DNA of 64,000 nucleotides from Streptomyces sp. NBC_01276. Its GTDB lineage: Bacteria > Actinomycetota > Actinomycetes > Streptomycetales > Streptomycetaceae. Below are positions 55,666 through 63,176 of this stretch, piece after piece. Position 1 is the stretch's first letter. Each line of letters opens with the position of its first letter. The translations under genes and the position numbers were made by a program. Below the pieces are notes generated by a model. The model was not told the DNA's origin. It saw only the letters and a list, made by a program, of their open reading frames with translations, and did no database searches. The DNA lies in assembly GCF_041435355.1 (NCBI RefSeq), contig NZ_CP108442.1:4462501-4526500 (forward strand). Direction: 5' to 3'.

Positions 55666-56931
55666 TCACACCCCGGTGTGGGGGCAGTCGAAGGCGAAGC
55701 GCAGTGAGCGCACCCGGTTGTCGAAGCTGGACCCCGCCAGATCGGGCAGCCCCACCGCGCGCAGCCCCACCGGACGGGTCAGCAGCTCGCGGAAGAGCGC
55801 CTTCATCTCCACCCGGGCCAGGTGCGCGCCCAGGCAGAAGTGCGGACCGCCACCCCCGAAACCCAGATGGGGGTTGGGGGAGCGGGTGATGTCGAAGGCG
55901 TCCGGATCGGGGAAGACCGCCTCGTCACGGTTGGCGGAGGCGTAGTACAGCACCACCTTGTCGCCGGGCCGGAACAGGTGTCCGCCCAGCGTGTGTTCGG
56001 CCGCCACCGTCCGGCGGAACTGGATGATCGGCGTCGAGTGCCGGATCATCTCGTCCACCGCGCCGTCCGCGTACTTCTCGAAGTCCGAGAGCAACAGGTC
56101 CCGTTGTTCGGGGAAGTCGGTCAGCAGCGTCAGCCCGTGCGTGATGGCGTTACGGGTCGTCTCCACCCCGGCCACCATCAGCAGACTGAAGAACGCCCCC
56201 AGTTGACGGGCCCCGAGCGCCTGGCCGTCGACGTTCGCGCAGACCAGCGCCGAGATCAGGTCGTCGGTGGGGTGCCTGCGCCGCTCCCGCCCGATCCCCG
56301 CGACCATCCGCTGCATCCGCGCCAGCGCCCGCAGCCCCCGCCCCGGCATCCGCAGCCGCGACGCCAGGCCCCGCTCCACCCCGATGTTCTCGGAAGCGTG
56401 GTTGACCCGGTCCGCGATCTCCGCCCGGTAGCGCTCCGGGATGCCCATCATGTTGCAGATGACCTCCAGCGGCAGCCGGGAGGCCACCGCCGACACGAAC
56501 TCGTCGGGCCGCCCCTCCAGCACGTCGTCCACGATCCGCGCCGCCACCGCGTGGATGTCCTCCTCGGCGGCGGCCAGCAGACGGGGCGTGAAGGCCCGCT
56601 GCACGATCTTGCGCAGCTGCGCGTGGTCCGGACCGTCCAGGTTGACCATCGAGTCCCCGAACAGCGCCCGAACCCACCGGGCCGGCTCCGGCGTGGTGAC
56701 CCCGGGCGCGCTGGCGAACACCTTGGGCAGCCGGCTCGCCTCCTGCACGTCCGCGTGCCGGACGAGCGCCCAATGGCCGGCCCCCTCCGGGACGAACACC
56801 GGGGACGGCAGCGCGCGCAGGCGCGCGAAGGCGGCCAGGCGCCGGTCCGGCGGAAGCTGCCAGAAACCCGGCTCGGCCAGTTCCGCTCCGGGACCGGTCG
56901 TGCTGCTCTGCCGTTGCGGGGGGAGTGTCAT
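55666..56931 (-). CDS. cytochrome P450
   Basis: A 421-residue soluble bacterial P450 monooxygenase. The I-helix oxygen motif is 'MVAGVETTRNAITHGL' (A-G-x-E-T-T), the K-helix ExxR is 'DEMIRHSTPIIQFRRTV', and the haem-binding loop is 'LGFGGGGPHFCLGAHLAR'. The substrate is unknown; the motifs 'FHLGFGGGGPHFCLG'-like and 'VNLDGPDHAQLRKIVQRAFT' place it near the CYP124/125/142-type clade, some of which oxidise sterol or isoprenoid chains (tentative). No redox partner gene is adjacent. ATG 56931 follows GGAAGAGA. Confidence 0.92.
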   Translation of the reverse strand: MTLPPQRQSSTTGPGAELAEPGFWQLPPDRRLAAFARLRALPSPVFVPEGAGHWALVRHADVQEASRLPKVFASAPGVTTPEPARWVRALFGDSMVNLDGPDHAQLRKIVQRAFTPRLLAAAEEDIHAVAARIVDDVLEGRPDEFVSAVASRLPLEVICNMMGIPERYRAEIADRVNHASENIGVERGLASRLRMPGRGLRALARMQRMVAGIGRERRRHPTDDLISALVCANVDGQALGARQLGAFFSLLMVAGVETTRNAITHGLTLLTDFPEQRDLLLSDFEKYADGAVDEMIRHSTPIIQFRRTVAAEHTLGGHLFRPGDKVVLYYASANRDEAVFPDPDAFDITRSPNPHLGFGGGGPHFCLGAHLARVEMKALFRELLTRPVGLRAVGLPDLAGSSFDNRVRSLRFAFDCPHTGV

Positions 56932-57075
56932 GGGCCGTCTCTTCCTGTCGCCTTGGTGCGTGACGCGCACCGCGTGATGTGCGGCGCGCCGTACGCGGTG
57001 CGCCGTGCTGCAGAACGGATCCACGGGCACGGGAGTGACGGCCCGCGGCCGGCGCCTCCTCCGGATCCCGGGACC

Positions 57076-58242
57076 TCAGACGGCGACGGCCGCCCGCGGC
57101 CCGCCCCGGACCGAGAGGGTCTGGCCCACCGCCACGGTCGCCGTCGCGAACAGGCCGGCGTAGAACACCGCGTAGTCACCCGTCCACGTGCACGCGAGGA
57201 TCACCACGGCGGACACCGGCAGCACCAGCTGCTGGGCGAGACCCCGTTTGAAGTGCCGGGAGTGCAACAACCACACCATCATCAGGAACAGGGCCGTCGG
57301 GACGGTGACGGCGGCGTTCGCCGCCACCTGCGAAATGTGGGCCTGGCCCACCGCGTGCTCCACCGCGACCTCGATGCCCGCACCGATCGCCGCACCCGAC
57401 GCGAAGATCAACAGATGGCCGTACCCCCACGGGATCGCCTCCCTGTTGGACGTCAGCCGCTCGTGCATCGGCACCGCGAAGTAGATCCACCACGCGGCGA
57501 ACACGATCAGCAGCCCGCCGGCGGCGATCGGCAGCAGCTCACCGAGGGCCTCGTGCTCGTCGAGCGCCGACTTCACGGCCACCGTGCTCGCGGCGATCGT
57601 CTCGCCGAGCACGATGATGGTGAACAGCCCGTACCGCTCCGCGATGTGGTGCGCGTGCCACGGCGTCTGGTGCCCGCGCTCGGCCAGCACCGGAACCAAC
57701 AGCTCCGCCGCCACCAGCACCAGGAACAGCCACCGCTTGGACGCGTCCGGGGCGAACAGCAGCGCCACCCAGCCCGCCTGGCACAACACCAGCCCCGCCG
57801 CGTACTTCAGCGCCGCCGTACGGGCCGCGCCGCTCTCCCCGGACGCCGCCCGCAGCCACTGCGCCGTCAGCGCCACCCGCATGATCAGGTAGCCGATGAC
57901 GGCCACCGTCCAGTCGTTCTGGTTGAAGGCCCGGCTCACCCCCGCCGCGTAGACCAGCACACCGGCGATCTGCACGAGCGTCGCGATCCGGTACGGCACG
58001 TCGTCACAGTCGTAGGCCGACGCGAACCACGTGAAGTTCATCCACGCCCACCACACCCCGAAGAAGACGAAGAAGTATCCGATCACCCCGCTCCCCGGAT
58101 GGCCCTCCGCCAGCGAGTGCACCAGACACTGACCGGCCTGGGCGATCGCGACGACGAAACAGAGATCGAAGAACAGCTCCAGCGGGGTCGCCGCCCGGTG
58201 GTCCTCGTCGCGGCTGCGCGCGGTCATCGGTACGTACGTCAT
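57076..58242 (-). CDS. LtrA-like (low temperature requirement A) membrane protein
   Basis: A 388-residue protein with about 11 membrane helices matching the LtrA family, first linked to growth at low temperature in Listeria; its molecular activity is unknown. Landmarks: 'ATPLELFFDLCFVVAIAQAG', 'FFVFFGVWWAWMNFTWFASA' followed by 'YDCDD', 'HIAERYGLFTIIVLGETIAA', 'IPWGYGHLLIFASGAAIGAG'. ATG 58242 with GGGCGGT upstream is chosen; ATG 58227 is an alternative. It is monocistronic, divergent from the truncated respiratory gene across 243 bp that contain nothing recognisable. Confidence 0.85.
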   Translation of the reverse strand: MTYVPMTARSRDEDHRAATPLELFFDLCFVVAIAQAGQCLVHSLAEGHPGSGVIGYFFVFFGVWWAWMNFTWFASAYDCDDVPYRIATLVQIAGVLVYAAGVSRAFNQNDWTVAVIGYLIMRVALTAQWLRAASGESGAARTAALKYAAGLVLCQAGWVALLFAPDASKRWLFLVLVAAELLVPVLAERGHQTPWHAHHIAERYGLFTIIVLGETIAASTVAVKSALDEHEALGELLPIAAGGLLIVFAAWWIYFAVPMHERLTSNREAIPWGYGHLLIFASGAAIGAGIEVAVEHAVGQAHISQVAANAAVTVPTALFLMMVWLLHSRHFKRGLAQQLVLPVSAVVILACTWTGDYAVFYAGLFATATVAVGQTLSVRGGPRAAVAV

Positions 58243-58485
58243 ACCGCCCAGCACAGCAGTGCCCAGCCGCCCGGCAGGCGAGGCGCGCGGCCCGCACCCC
58301 ACGGGTACCCCGGCCGGACTCGTGGCGGCCCGCCGCCACCGGAACGATCCGGCGGAGCCCGGCCGGTGCCCGCCCGGCTCCGGGAACGCCGCCGCCCCCG
58401 GCCCGGGCGCGGCCCGCCCCGATTCGGAGCAACCCTAAGATCCGCACAACAGGCTGAAACGGTACAAACCACCTAGCGTGGTGCT

Positions 58486-59323
58486 GTGTCCGAGCCCACA
58501 GAAGCCCTCGCCGCAGCCCCGCCACCACCAGGGCCCCGCGAGGTCCCACCGTCGGCCGGACGGCCCGTCGCCGCGCGGGCCACCCTCGCCGGCACCGTCG
58601 TCTCCCTCCTGCTCATCGCCGCGATCGTGCTCGGCAGCCGCCTGCTGCGGGACTTCGACTCCGCCCTGCTGCCCTACGCCGTCGCCACGGTCTTCCTGGC
58701 CTTCGGCGTGGCCTACCGCTACACCGTCTGGGTCTCCGCCCCCGGCGCCCGCCGCCTCTTCAGGAAGGGCTTCGGCAGCTTCTTCTCGGCCGCCAACTTC
58801 AAGAGGGCGCCCACCGCCCTGCCGAGGATGACCGCCACCTACCTCGGCTTCCAGAAGTTCCTCGGCGCCCGCTCCCGCTCCCGCTGGGCCGCCCACCAGC
58901 TGATCTTCTGGGGCTGCCTGCTCGCCGCCGCGATCACCTTCCCCCTCACCTGGGGCTGGTTCACCTTCACCTCCGACAGCGGCTCCGGCCCCGGCTACGA
59001 GATGCGGATCTGGGGATTCGAGGTCCTCGGCTTCAACTCCCTCGACGCCCTCGGCTGGCTGATGTTCCACGGCCTGGACATCGCCGCCGTCCTCGTCATC
59101 CCCGGTGCCTCCTATTTCCTGTGGCGCCGGATGAAGGACCGCGGAGCCATCACCGGCCAGCGCTTCGCCTACGACATGCTCCCGCTGATCTGCCTCATCG
59201 TGATCTCGGTGACCGGGCTGCTGCTGACCTTCTCCTCGATCTTCCTGCGCGGCGGCGGATACGAGTTCCTCGCCATCCTGCACATGGTCTCCGTGGTGTT
59301 CACGCTCGCGCTGGGCCGGCGGC
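58486..59323 (+). pseudogene. truncated respiratory membrane protein (nitrate-reductase-gamma-like)
   Basis: About 280 residues of a membrane protein with five to six helices ('ATLAGTVVSLLLIAAIVLGS', 'AHQLIFWGCLLAAAITFPLT', 'LDALGWLMFHGLDIAAVLVI', 'MLPLICLIVISVTGLLLTFS'), resembling the cytochrome-b-like gamma/HdrE subunits of electron-transfer complexes. At 'LHMVSVVFTLAL' the family normally continues into a last helix and cytoplasmic end. Here the frame runs into nonsense ('GRRLALRPDGRRQGDHAV'), while another frame continues as NarK. GTG 58486 has no ribosome site and TAGCGT ends seven bases upstream, so it is probably leaderless. A deletion joint is the best explanation. Confidence 0.65.
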
Positions 59324-59785
59324 TGGCTCTCCGACCGGATGGGCGGCGCCAGGGTGACCATGCTGTCCTTCGTCGGCATGGTTGCCTCCCTGGTGGTCGT
59401 GATCTTCGCGCTTCCCCCGGGGAGCGACCAGGGCAGCTTCTGGGCCTTCTTCATCGGCTTCCTGGCGGCCTTCGCCTTCTCCGGACTGGGCAACGGATCC
59501 ACCTTCCGGCAGATCCCGGTGATCTTCCGGGACCAGCACATGCGCCAAGCCGAGGGCCAGGGCCCCGAGGCGCAGTCGGCCGCGCTGAAGCAGTCCGAGA
59601 CGGAGGCGGGCGCCGTCACCGGCTTCTCCTCCGCCATCGCCGCCTACGGCTTCTTCTTCATCCCCGCGATGTTCGCCGCCATGGCCGTCACCAACGCGCT
59701 GTGGATCTTCATCGGGTTCTACGCGACCTGCCTCGCCGTGTGCTGGTGGTTCTACGCCCGCAAGGGCGCCGAGGCTCCCAGCTGA
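59321..59785 (+). pseudogene. C-terminal fragment of NarK-type nitrate/nitrite transporter
   Basis: In a different frame from the gene it follows, the sequence reads 'AGGWLSDRMGGARVTMLSFV', the NNP-family signature that normally reads 'RPxGGWLSDRxGGARVT' in the middle of NarK. It then gives the last helices ('FSGLGNGSTFRQIPVIFRDQ', 'AGAVTGFSSAIAAYGFFFIP', 'AVCWWFYARKGAEAPS'). Only about 150 of some 450 residues remain, and no start or ribosome site belongs to it, although ATG 59339 is in frame. It cannot transport on its own. Confidence 0.75.
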
Positions 59786-59822
59786 ACCGGGCGGGCGCCG
59801 GGGGCCGCCGTACCCTGGACGC

Positions 59823-60062
59823 ATGAGCACCTCCGCCGCCCCCGACCCGCTGCCCGAGTCCACCGCGACGCCTCCGCCCGCACCGGCACCGGCGTCCTCG
59901 ACGCCGGCTCCCAAGCCGCGCCCTCGGCTGGTCTTCGACGACCCGCTGGACCGGCAGTCGTCCGACGACACCGACCGCGGCTGGGGCGAGCGGCCGCCCA
60001 CCGGCGGAAGCGCGGCCGACCTGGCCCGATTCCTCGACGAGAAGCCCCCGCACCACATCTGA
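59823..60062 (+). CDS. small Pro-rich protein
   Basis: A 79-residue protein: a Pro-Ala-rich first half, then a short conserved-looking end 'RLVFDDPLDRQSSDDTDRGW' and 'SAADLARFLDEKPPHHI'. No family recognised; likely cytoplasmic. ATG 59823 has no ribosome site; TACCCT at 59811-59816 would start transcription at the ATG, so it is probably leaderless. It sits 37 bp after the NarK remnant. Confidence 0.65.
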   Translation: MSTSAAPDPLPESTATPPPAPAPASSTPAPKPRPRLVFDDPLDRQSSDDTDRGWGERPPTGGSAADLARFLDEKPPHHI

Positions 60063-60075
60063 TCCGCCCGAGCGG

Positions 60076-60576
60076 TCAGAAGACGTCCCGCGCCCCCGGA
60101 GCCTGGCCGCTGCCACCGTTCGAGCCCCGCTGCGCCACCAGGGTGTCGCGGATCTCCTTGAGGACCTCCAGCTCGGTGATCTCCATGGTCTCCTTCACCC
60201 CCTCCTTGGCCTTGCGGCGCGCCTCCTGCCGGGCGAGGTACTTCGCCATCGGCAGGACCATCAGGAAGTAGACGACCGCCGCGGTGATCAGGAAGGTCAG
60301 TGCGGCGTTGAGGACCGACCCCCACAGGATGTTGACGCCGGTCGGCTCGCCCTTCGCGTTGATGCCACAGGGATCCTTCAGGCACGAGGTGTAGACATCC
60401 AGGCTTTTGGTGCCGATGGCGCCCACGAGCGGGCTGATGATGCCCTTCACGATCGAGTTCACGATGTTCGTGAACGCGGCGCCGATGACCACGGCCACCG
60501 CCAGGTCCACCACGTTGCCGCGCATCAGGAAGGCCTTGAAGCCCGCCAGCACGCTCTCCTTCTTCTTCTCGCCCAC
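60076..60576 (-). CDS. mscL: large-conductance mechanosensitive channel MscL
   Basis: A 166-residue channel that opens under membrane tension to release solutes on osmotic downshock. TM1 is preceded by 'FKAFLMRGNVVDLAVAVVIG' (the MscL signature), TM1 continues as 'AAFTNIVNSIVKGIISPLVG', TM2 is 'ALTFLITAAVVYFLMVLPMA', and the C-terminal bundle follows ('ELEVLKEIRDTLVAQ'). The periplasmic-side loop carries two Cys ('YTSCLKDPCGINA'), not usual for MscL. The start is GTG 60576 (or the adjacent GTG 60579), with AAAGG upstream. Confidence 0.93.
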   Translation of the reverse strand: MGEKKKESVLAGFKAFLMRGNVVDLAVAVVIGAAFTNIVNSIVKGIISPLVGAIGTKSLDVYTSCLKDPCGINAKGEPTGVNILWGSVLNAALTFLITAAVVYFLMVLPMAKYLARQEARRKAKEGVKETMEITELEVLKEIRDTLVAQRGSNGGSGQAPGARDVF

Positions 60577-60699
60577 CACTGAGCCTTTCTCTCGAACCGC
60601 TGAATACGGAGTCAACTGTTCCGAAAGTTACGGCAGTCCGAGCCCGCAGTGTCCAATCGGGCCCCACATCAAGGTGACTTGACTGGGCGTACGTGCGAA

Positions 60700-61242
60700 T
60701 CAGCACAACGTCACCGCCAGCCGTGCCACCGTGCCAGCGCCCACCAGGGCCCGAGCGGTGTCCCGGGGGACGGACAGCACCACCAGCGCGCCGCCGTCCC
60801 CGATGCCCTTCTCCGGCTCGGGCACCTCGGCGACCCGGGCTCCGGCCGCCACCACACGGGGCGGCCCGGTGCGCTCCGCCGCGACCACGTCCACCAGGTC
60901 CCCGGGGCGCAGCAGCCGCACCGTCGCCGCGTCCGCGATGCGCACGGGCGCCGACACCAGGCGTACCACCGCCGCCGGCGGTTTCGCCACGGGCGGGGCC
61001 GTGCCCCGGGAGGCTCGGGCCTGCGCCCCGCCCACTGCCAGGGCTGCCGCCACGACGGCCAGCCCGGCCGCGGTGGCCCGCCTGCGCCGCCGCACCGCAC
61101 GACGCAGCCGGCCCCCGGCCCTGCCCACGCGGAGCGGGGGGAACGGGGGAACGGGGCGCGACGGGGGACACGCAGAGGGAGAGCGGACGGGGGAGGGGGA
61201 GGAGGGCGAACAGGGGGAACAGGAAGAAGAGGTCCTGGACAT
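60700..61242 (-). CDS. SAF-domain protein (RcpC/CpaB-like)
   Basis: A 180-residue protein with a basic, Ser-Pro-rich cytoplasmic N-terminus, one membrane helix ('ATAAGLAVVAAALAVGGA') and an external SAF-like domain ('VVRLVSAPVRIADAATVRLL', 'RPGDLVDVVAAERTG', 'ALVVLSVPRDTARALVGAGT', 'VARLAVTL'). This is the RcpC/CpaB layout; those proteins work in Flp/Tad pilus assembly, but no tad genes are adjacent. ATG 61242 is chosen with a weak ribosome site. Confidence 0.75.
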   Translation of the reverse strand: MSRTSSSCSPCSPSSPSPVRSPSACPPSRPVPPFPPLRVGRAGGRLRRAVRRRRRATAAGLAVVAAALAVGGAQARASRGTAPPVAKPPAAVVRLVSAPVRIADAATVRLLRPGDLVDVVAAERTGPPRVVAAGARVAEVPEPEKGIGDGGALVVLSVPRDTARALVGAGTVARLAVTLC

Positions 61243-61438
61243 GGTGGGCACCGCCGAGCCGATCGGGATCCGTGTCCGGGTCCAGCGCCCGGACCCCCTC
61301 ACGATCCGCCGTTCCGCCCGATGCCGCGCCGGCCTGTGGACGGTCCCCAGGTTGTGGACAACCCCGTCACCCTCGCGGGCGGCCCCCGCGCCCGCCCCCG
61401 ACGGCGGAGCGGCAGCCCCCGCACGCGATCATCGACGG

Positions 61439-61801
61439 ATGAGCCAGTACTACAACATGGCCGACGAGGTGCTCTGGAACCCGGCGACAGGAGTGTCCCG
61501 GCTCTTCCTCGCGCAGGTGGCCGTCTTCGAGCGGGAACTGGGGATCCCCTCCGGGATCGGTCCCATGGAGGCCGACGACAGCGAGGTCGACCCCGTGGGG
61601 CTCGCCCGGTTCGCGGAGGAACTCGTGGACCGGTACCTGCGCGGGAGCCATCCCGTCGCCGCCGCGCTGTCCGAAGGGTTCACCGCTGTCGTCGCGGCCT
61701 TGGCCGCGAGTGCCCGGATCCCCCTCGACCTGGGGGAGGGGGACCGGGCGGACCGGCTCCGCGAGCTCGTCCGCGGGGTGCGGCCGGCCGTGCGCGGCTG
61801 A
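61439..61801 (+). CDS. uncharacterised protein (DUF6086-like)
   Basis: A 120-residue protein: 'MSQYYNMADEVLWNPATGVS', 'RLFLAQVAVFERELGIPSGI', 'GPMEADDSEVDPVGLARFAE', 'DRYLRGSHPVAAALSEGF'. It resembles the Streptomyces family DUF6086; function unknown. ATG 61439 lies directly at the conserved start. Single gene converging on mtnP. Confidence 0.7.
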   Translation: MSQYYNMADEVLWNPATGVSRLFLAQVAVFERELGIPSGIGPMEADDSEVDPVGLARFAEELVDRYLRGSHPVAAALSEGFTAVVAALAASARIPLDLGEGDRADRLRELVRGVRPAVRG

Positions 61802-61874
61802 GCCGGACGGGCGGAGGTGGCCGGAGGAAGGCGGCCGGAGGAAGGCGCGGTTGCCGTCGGGGTGGTGAGGGCGG

Positions 61875-62708
61875 CTAAGGGAGCTCGATGCCGAGGTCCC
61901 AGCCGTCGTGGGCGTGGGTGCACAGGCAGGAGCGGGACGCGGTCGGCGGGAGGGCCGCGACGGCGTCGAAGAGGACCTCCCGCAGCCGGCCGACGTTCTC
62001 GCCGAACACCTTGAGGACCTCCGCGTGGGAGACGCCCTCACCCGTTTCGGCACCCGCGTCCAGGTCGGTGACCAGGGCCATCGAGGTGTAGCAGAGTCCC
62101 AGTTCGCGGGCGAGGACCGCCTCCGGGTGCCCGGTCATGCCGACCACCGACCAGCCCGCCGCCGCGTGCCAGCGCGATTCCGCCCGCGTGGAGAAGCGGG
62201 GCCCCTCTATGACGACCATCGTGCCGCCGTCCACCGGCTCCCAGCCGCGTCCCCGCGCCGCTTCGAGCGCCACCGTGCGCCCGACCGGGCAGTACGGGTC
62301 GGCGAAGGTCGTGTGCACGACGTTGGGGATGCTGCCGTCCGGCAGCGGCTCCCCGTCGAAGAAGGTCTGGGCGCGGGACTTCGTACGGTCGACCAGCTGG
62401 TCCGGGACGAGCAGCGTGCCCGGCCCGTACTCGGCCCGCAGGCCGCCCACGGCGCACGGGCCCAGCACCTGCCGGACGCCGACCGAGCGCAGCGCCCACA
62501 GGTTGGCCCGGTAGTTGATCTTGTGCGGGGGCACGGTGTGGCTGCGCCCGTGCCGGGGCAGGAAGGCGACCGGTCGCCCGGCCAGCTCGCCCAGGTACAG
62601 GGAGTCGCTGGGGGGCCCGTACGGGGTCTCCACCTGGATCTCCGAGACGTCGTCCAGGAAGGAGTAGAAGCCCGAGCCGCCGATGACACCGATCTCTGCG
62701 TTGACCAT
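61875..62708 (-). CDS. mtnP: S-methyl-5'-thioadenosine phosphorylase
   Basis: A 277-residue PNP/MTAP-family enzyme that splits 5'-methylthioadenosine with phosphate into adenine and methylthioribose-1-phosphate, the first step of methionine salvage. Landmarks: 'IGVIGGSGFYSFLDDV' (phosphate loop), 'VAFLPRHGRSHTVPPHKINY', 'VVIEGPRFSTRAESRWHAAA', 'GWSVVGMTGHPEAVLARELG' (base and sugar site), 'YTSMALVTDLDAGAE' (catalytic Asp). ATG 62708 follows AGGGTGGC. It is preceded by the FmdB gene but separated from it by a terminator. Confidence 0.92.
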   Translation of the reverse strand: MVNAEIGVIGGSGFYSFLDDVSEIQVETPYGPPSDSLYLGELAGRPVAFLPRHGRSHTVPPHKINYRANLWALRSVGVRQVLGPCAVGGLRAEYGPGTLLVPDQLVDRTKSRAQTFFDGEPLPDGSIPNVVHTTFADPYCPVGRTVALEAARGRGWEPVDGGTMVVIEGPRFSTRAESRWHAAAGWSVVGMTGHPEAVLARELGLCYTSMALVTDLDAGAETGEGVSHAEVLKVFGENVGRLREVLFDAVAALPPTASRSCLCTHAHDGWDLGIELP

Positions 62709-62731
62709 GGCGCCACCCTAACCGGGTACGC

Positions 62732-62770
62732 GTAAGGCCCCGCCGCCCAGGAGGGCGAGCGGGGCCTTAC
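62732..62770 (-). terminator. hairpin terminator of FmdB gene
   Basis: GTAAGGCCCCGC (62732-62743) pairs with GCGGGGCCTTAC (62759-62770), and an inner CGCC/GGCG pairing extends it. It lies between the FmdB stop and the mtnP start. Confidence 0.75.
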
Positions 62771-62791
62771 GGAAAAAGGAAGGCGTACGGG

Positions 62792-63109
62792 TCAGGCGGC
62801 AGACGTGGAGCCGGCGCTGCTGCCGGTGCCGGACGACGACGTCGAGGAGGACGAAGCGGCGGCAGGCGCTGCGGTGGTCGTCGTCGAGGACGAGGACGAG
62901 GGCTTCGAGGCGGGCGTGCTGCTCGACGAAGCGCCACGGCTGTCGTTCCGGTAGAAACCGGAACCCTTGAAGACGATGCCGACCGCGGAGAACACCTTCT
63001 TCAGGCGTCCGTCGCAGCTCGGGCACACGGTCAGTGCGTCATCGGTGAACTTCTGCACGGCCTCAAGGCCCTCACCGCACTCGGTGCACTGGTACTGGTA
63101 GGTCGGCAC
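62792..63109 (-). CDS. FmdB-family zinc-ribbon protein
   Basis: A 105-residue protein: 'VPTYQYQCTECGEGLEAVQK' and 'LTVCPSCDGRLKKVF' give the four-Cys zinc ribbon of the FmdB/CxxC_CxxC_SSSS family, followed by 'FKGSGFYRNDSR' and the characteristic Ser/Thr/Ala-rich tail. Its function is not firmly known; early reports link it to regulation of amide metabolism. GTG 63109 follows GGAGGAAATTC, an ideal ribosome site, so the longer frame is rejected. Confidence 0.9.
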   Translation of the reverse strand: MPTYQYQCTECGEGLEAVQKFTDDALTVCPSCDGRLKKVFSAVGIVFKGSGFYRNDSRGASSSSTPASKPSSSSSTTTTAAPAAASSSSTSSSGTGSSAGSTSAA

Positions 63110-63176
63110 GAATTTCCTCCTGGCACTCTGACTCAATGAGTGCTAACGACGCTCCATGGTGACGTATTCCGGCGGA

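Noticed and set aside
55666..56931. Cytochrome P450 as part of a biosynthetic cluster
   Set aside because: Neighbours are unrelated single genes with their own terminators; no ferredoxin or tailoring partners.
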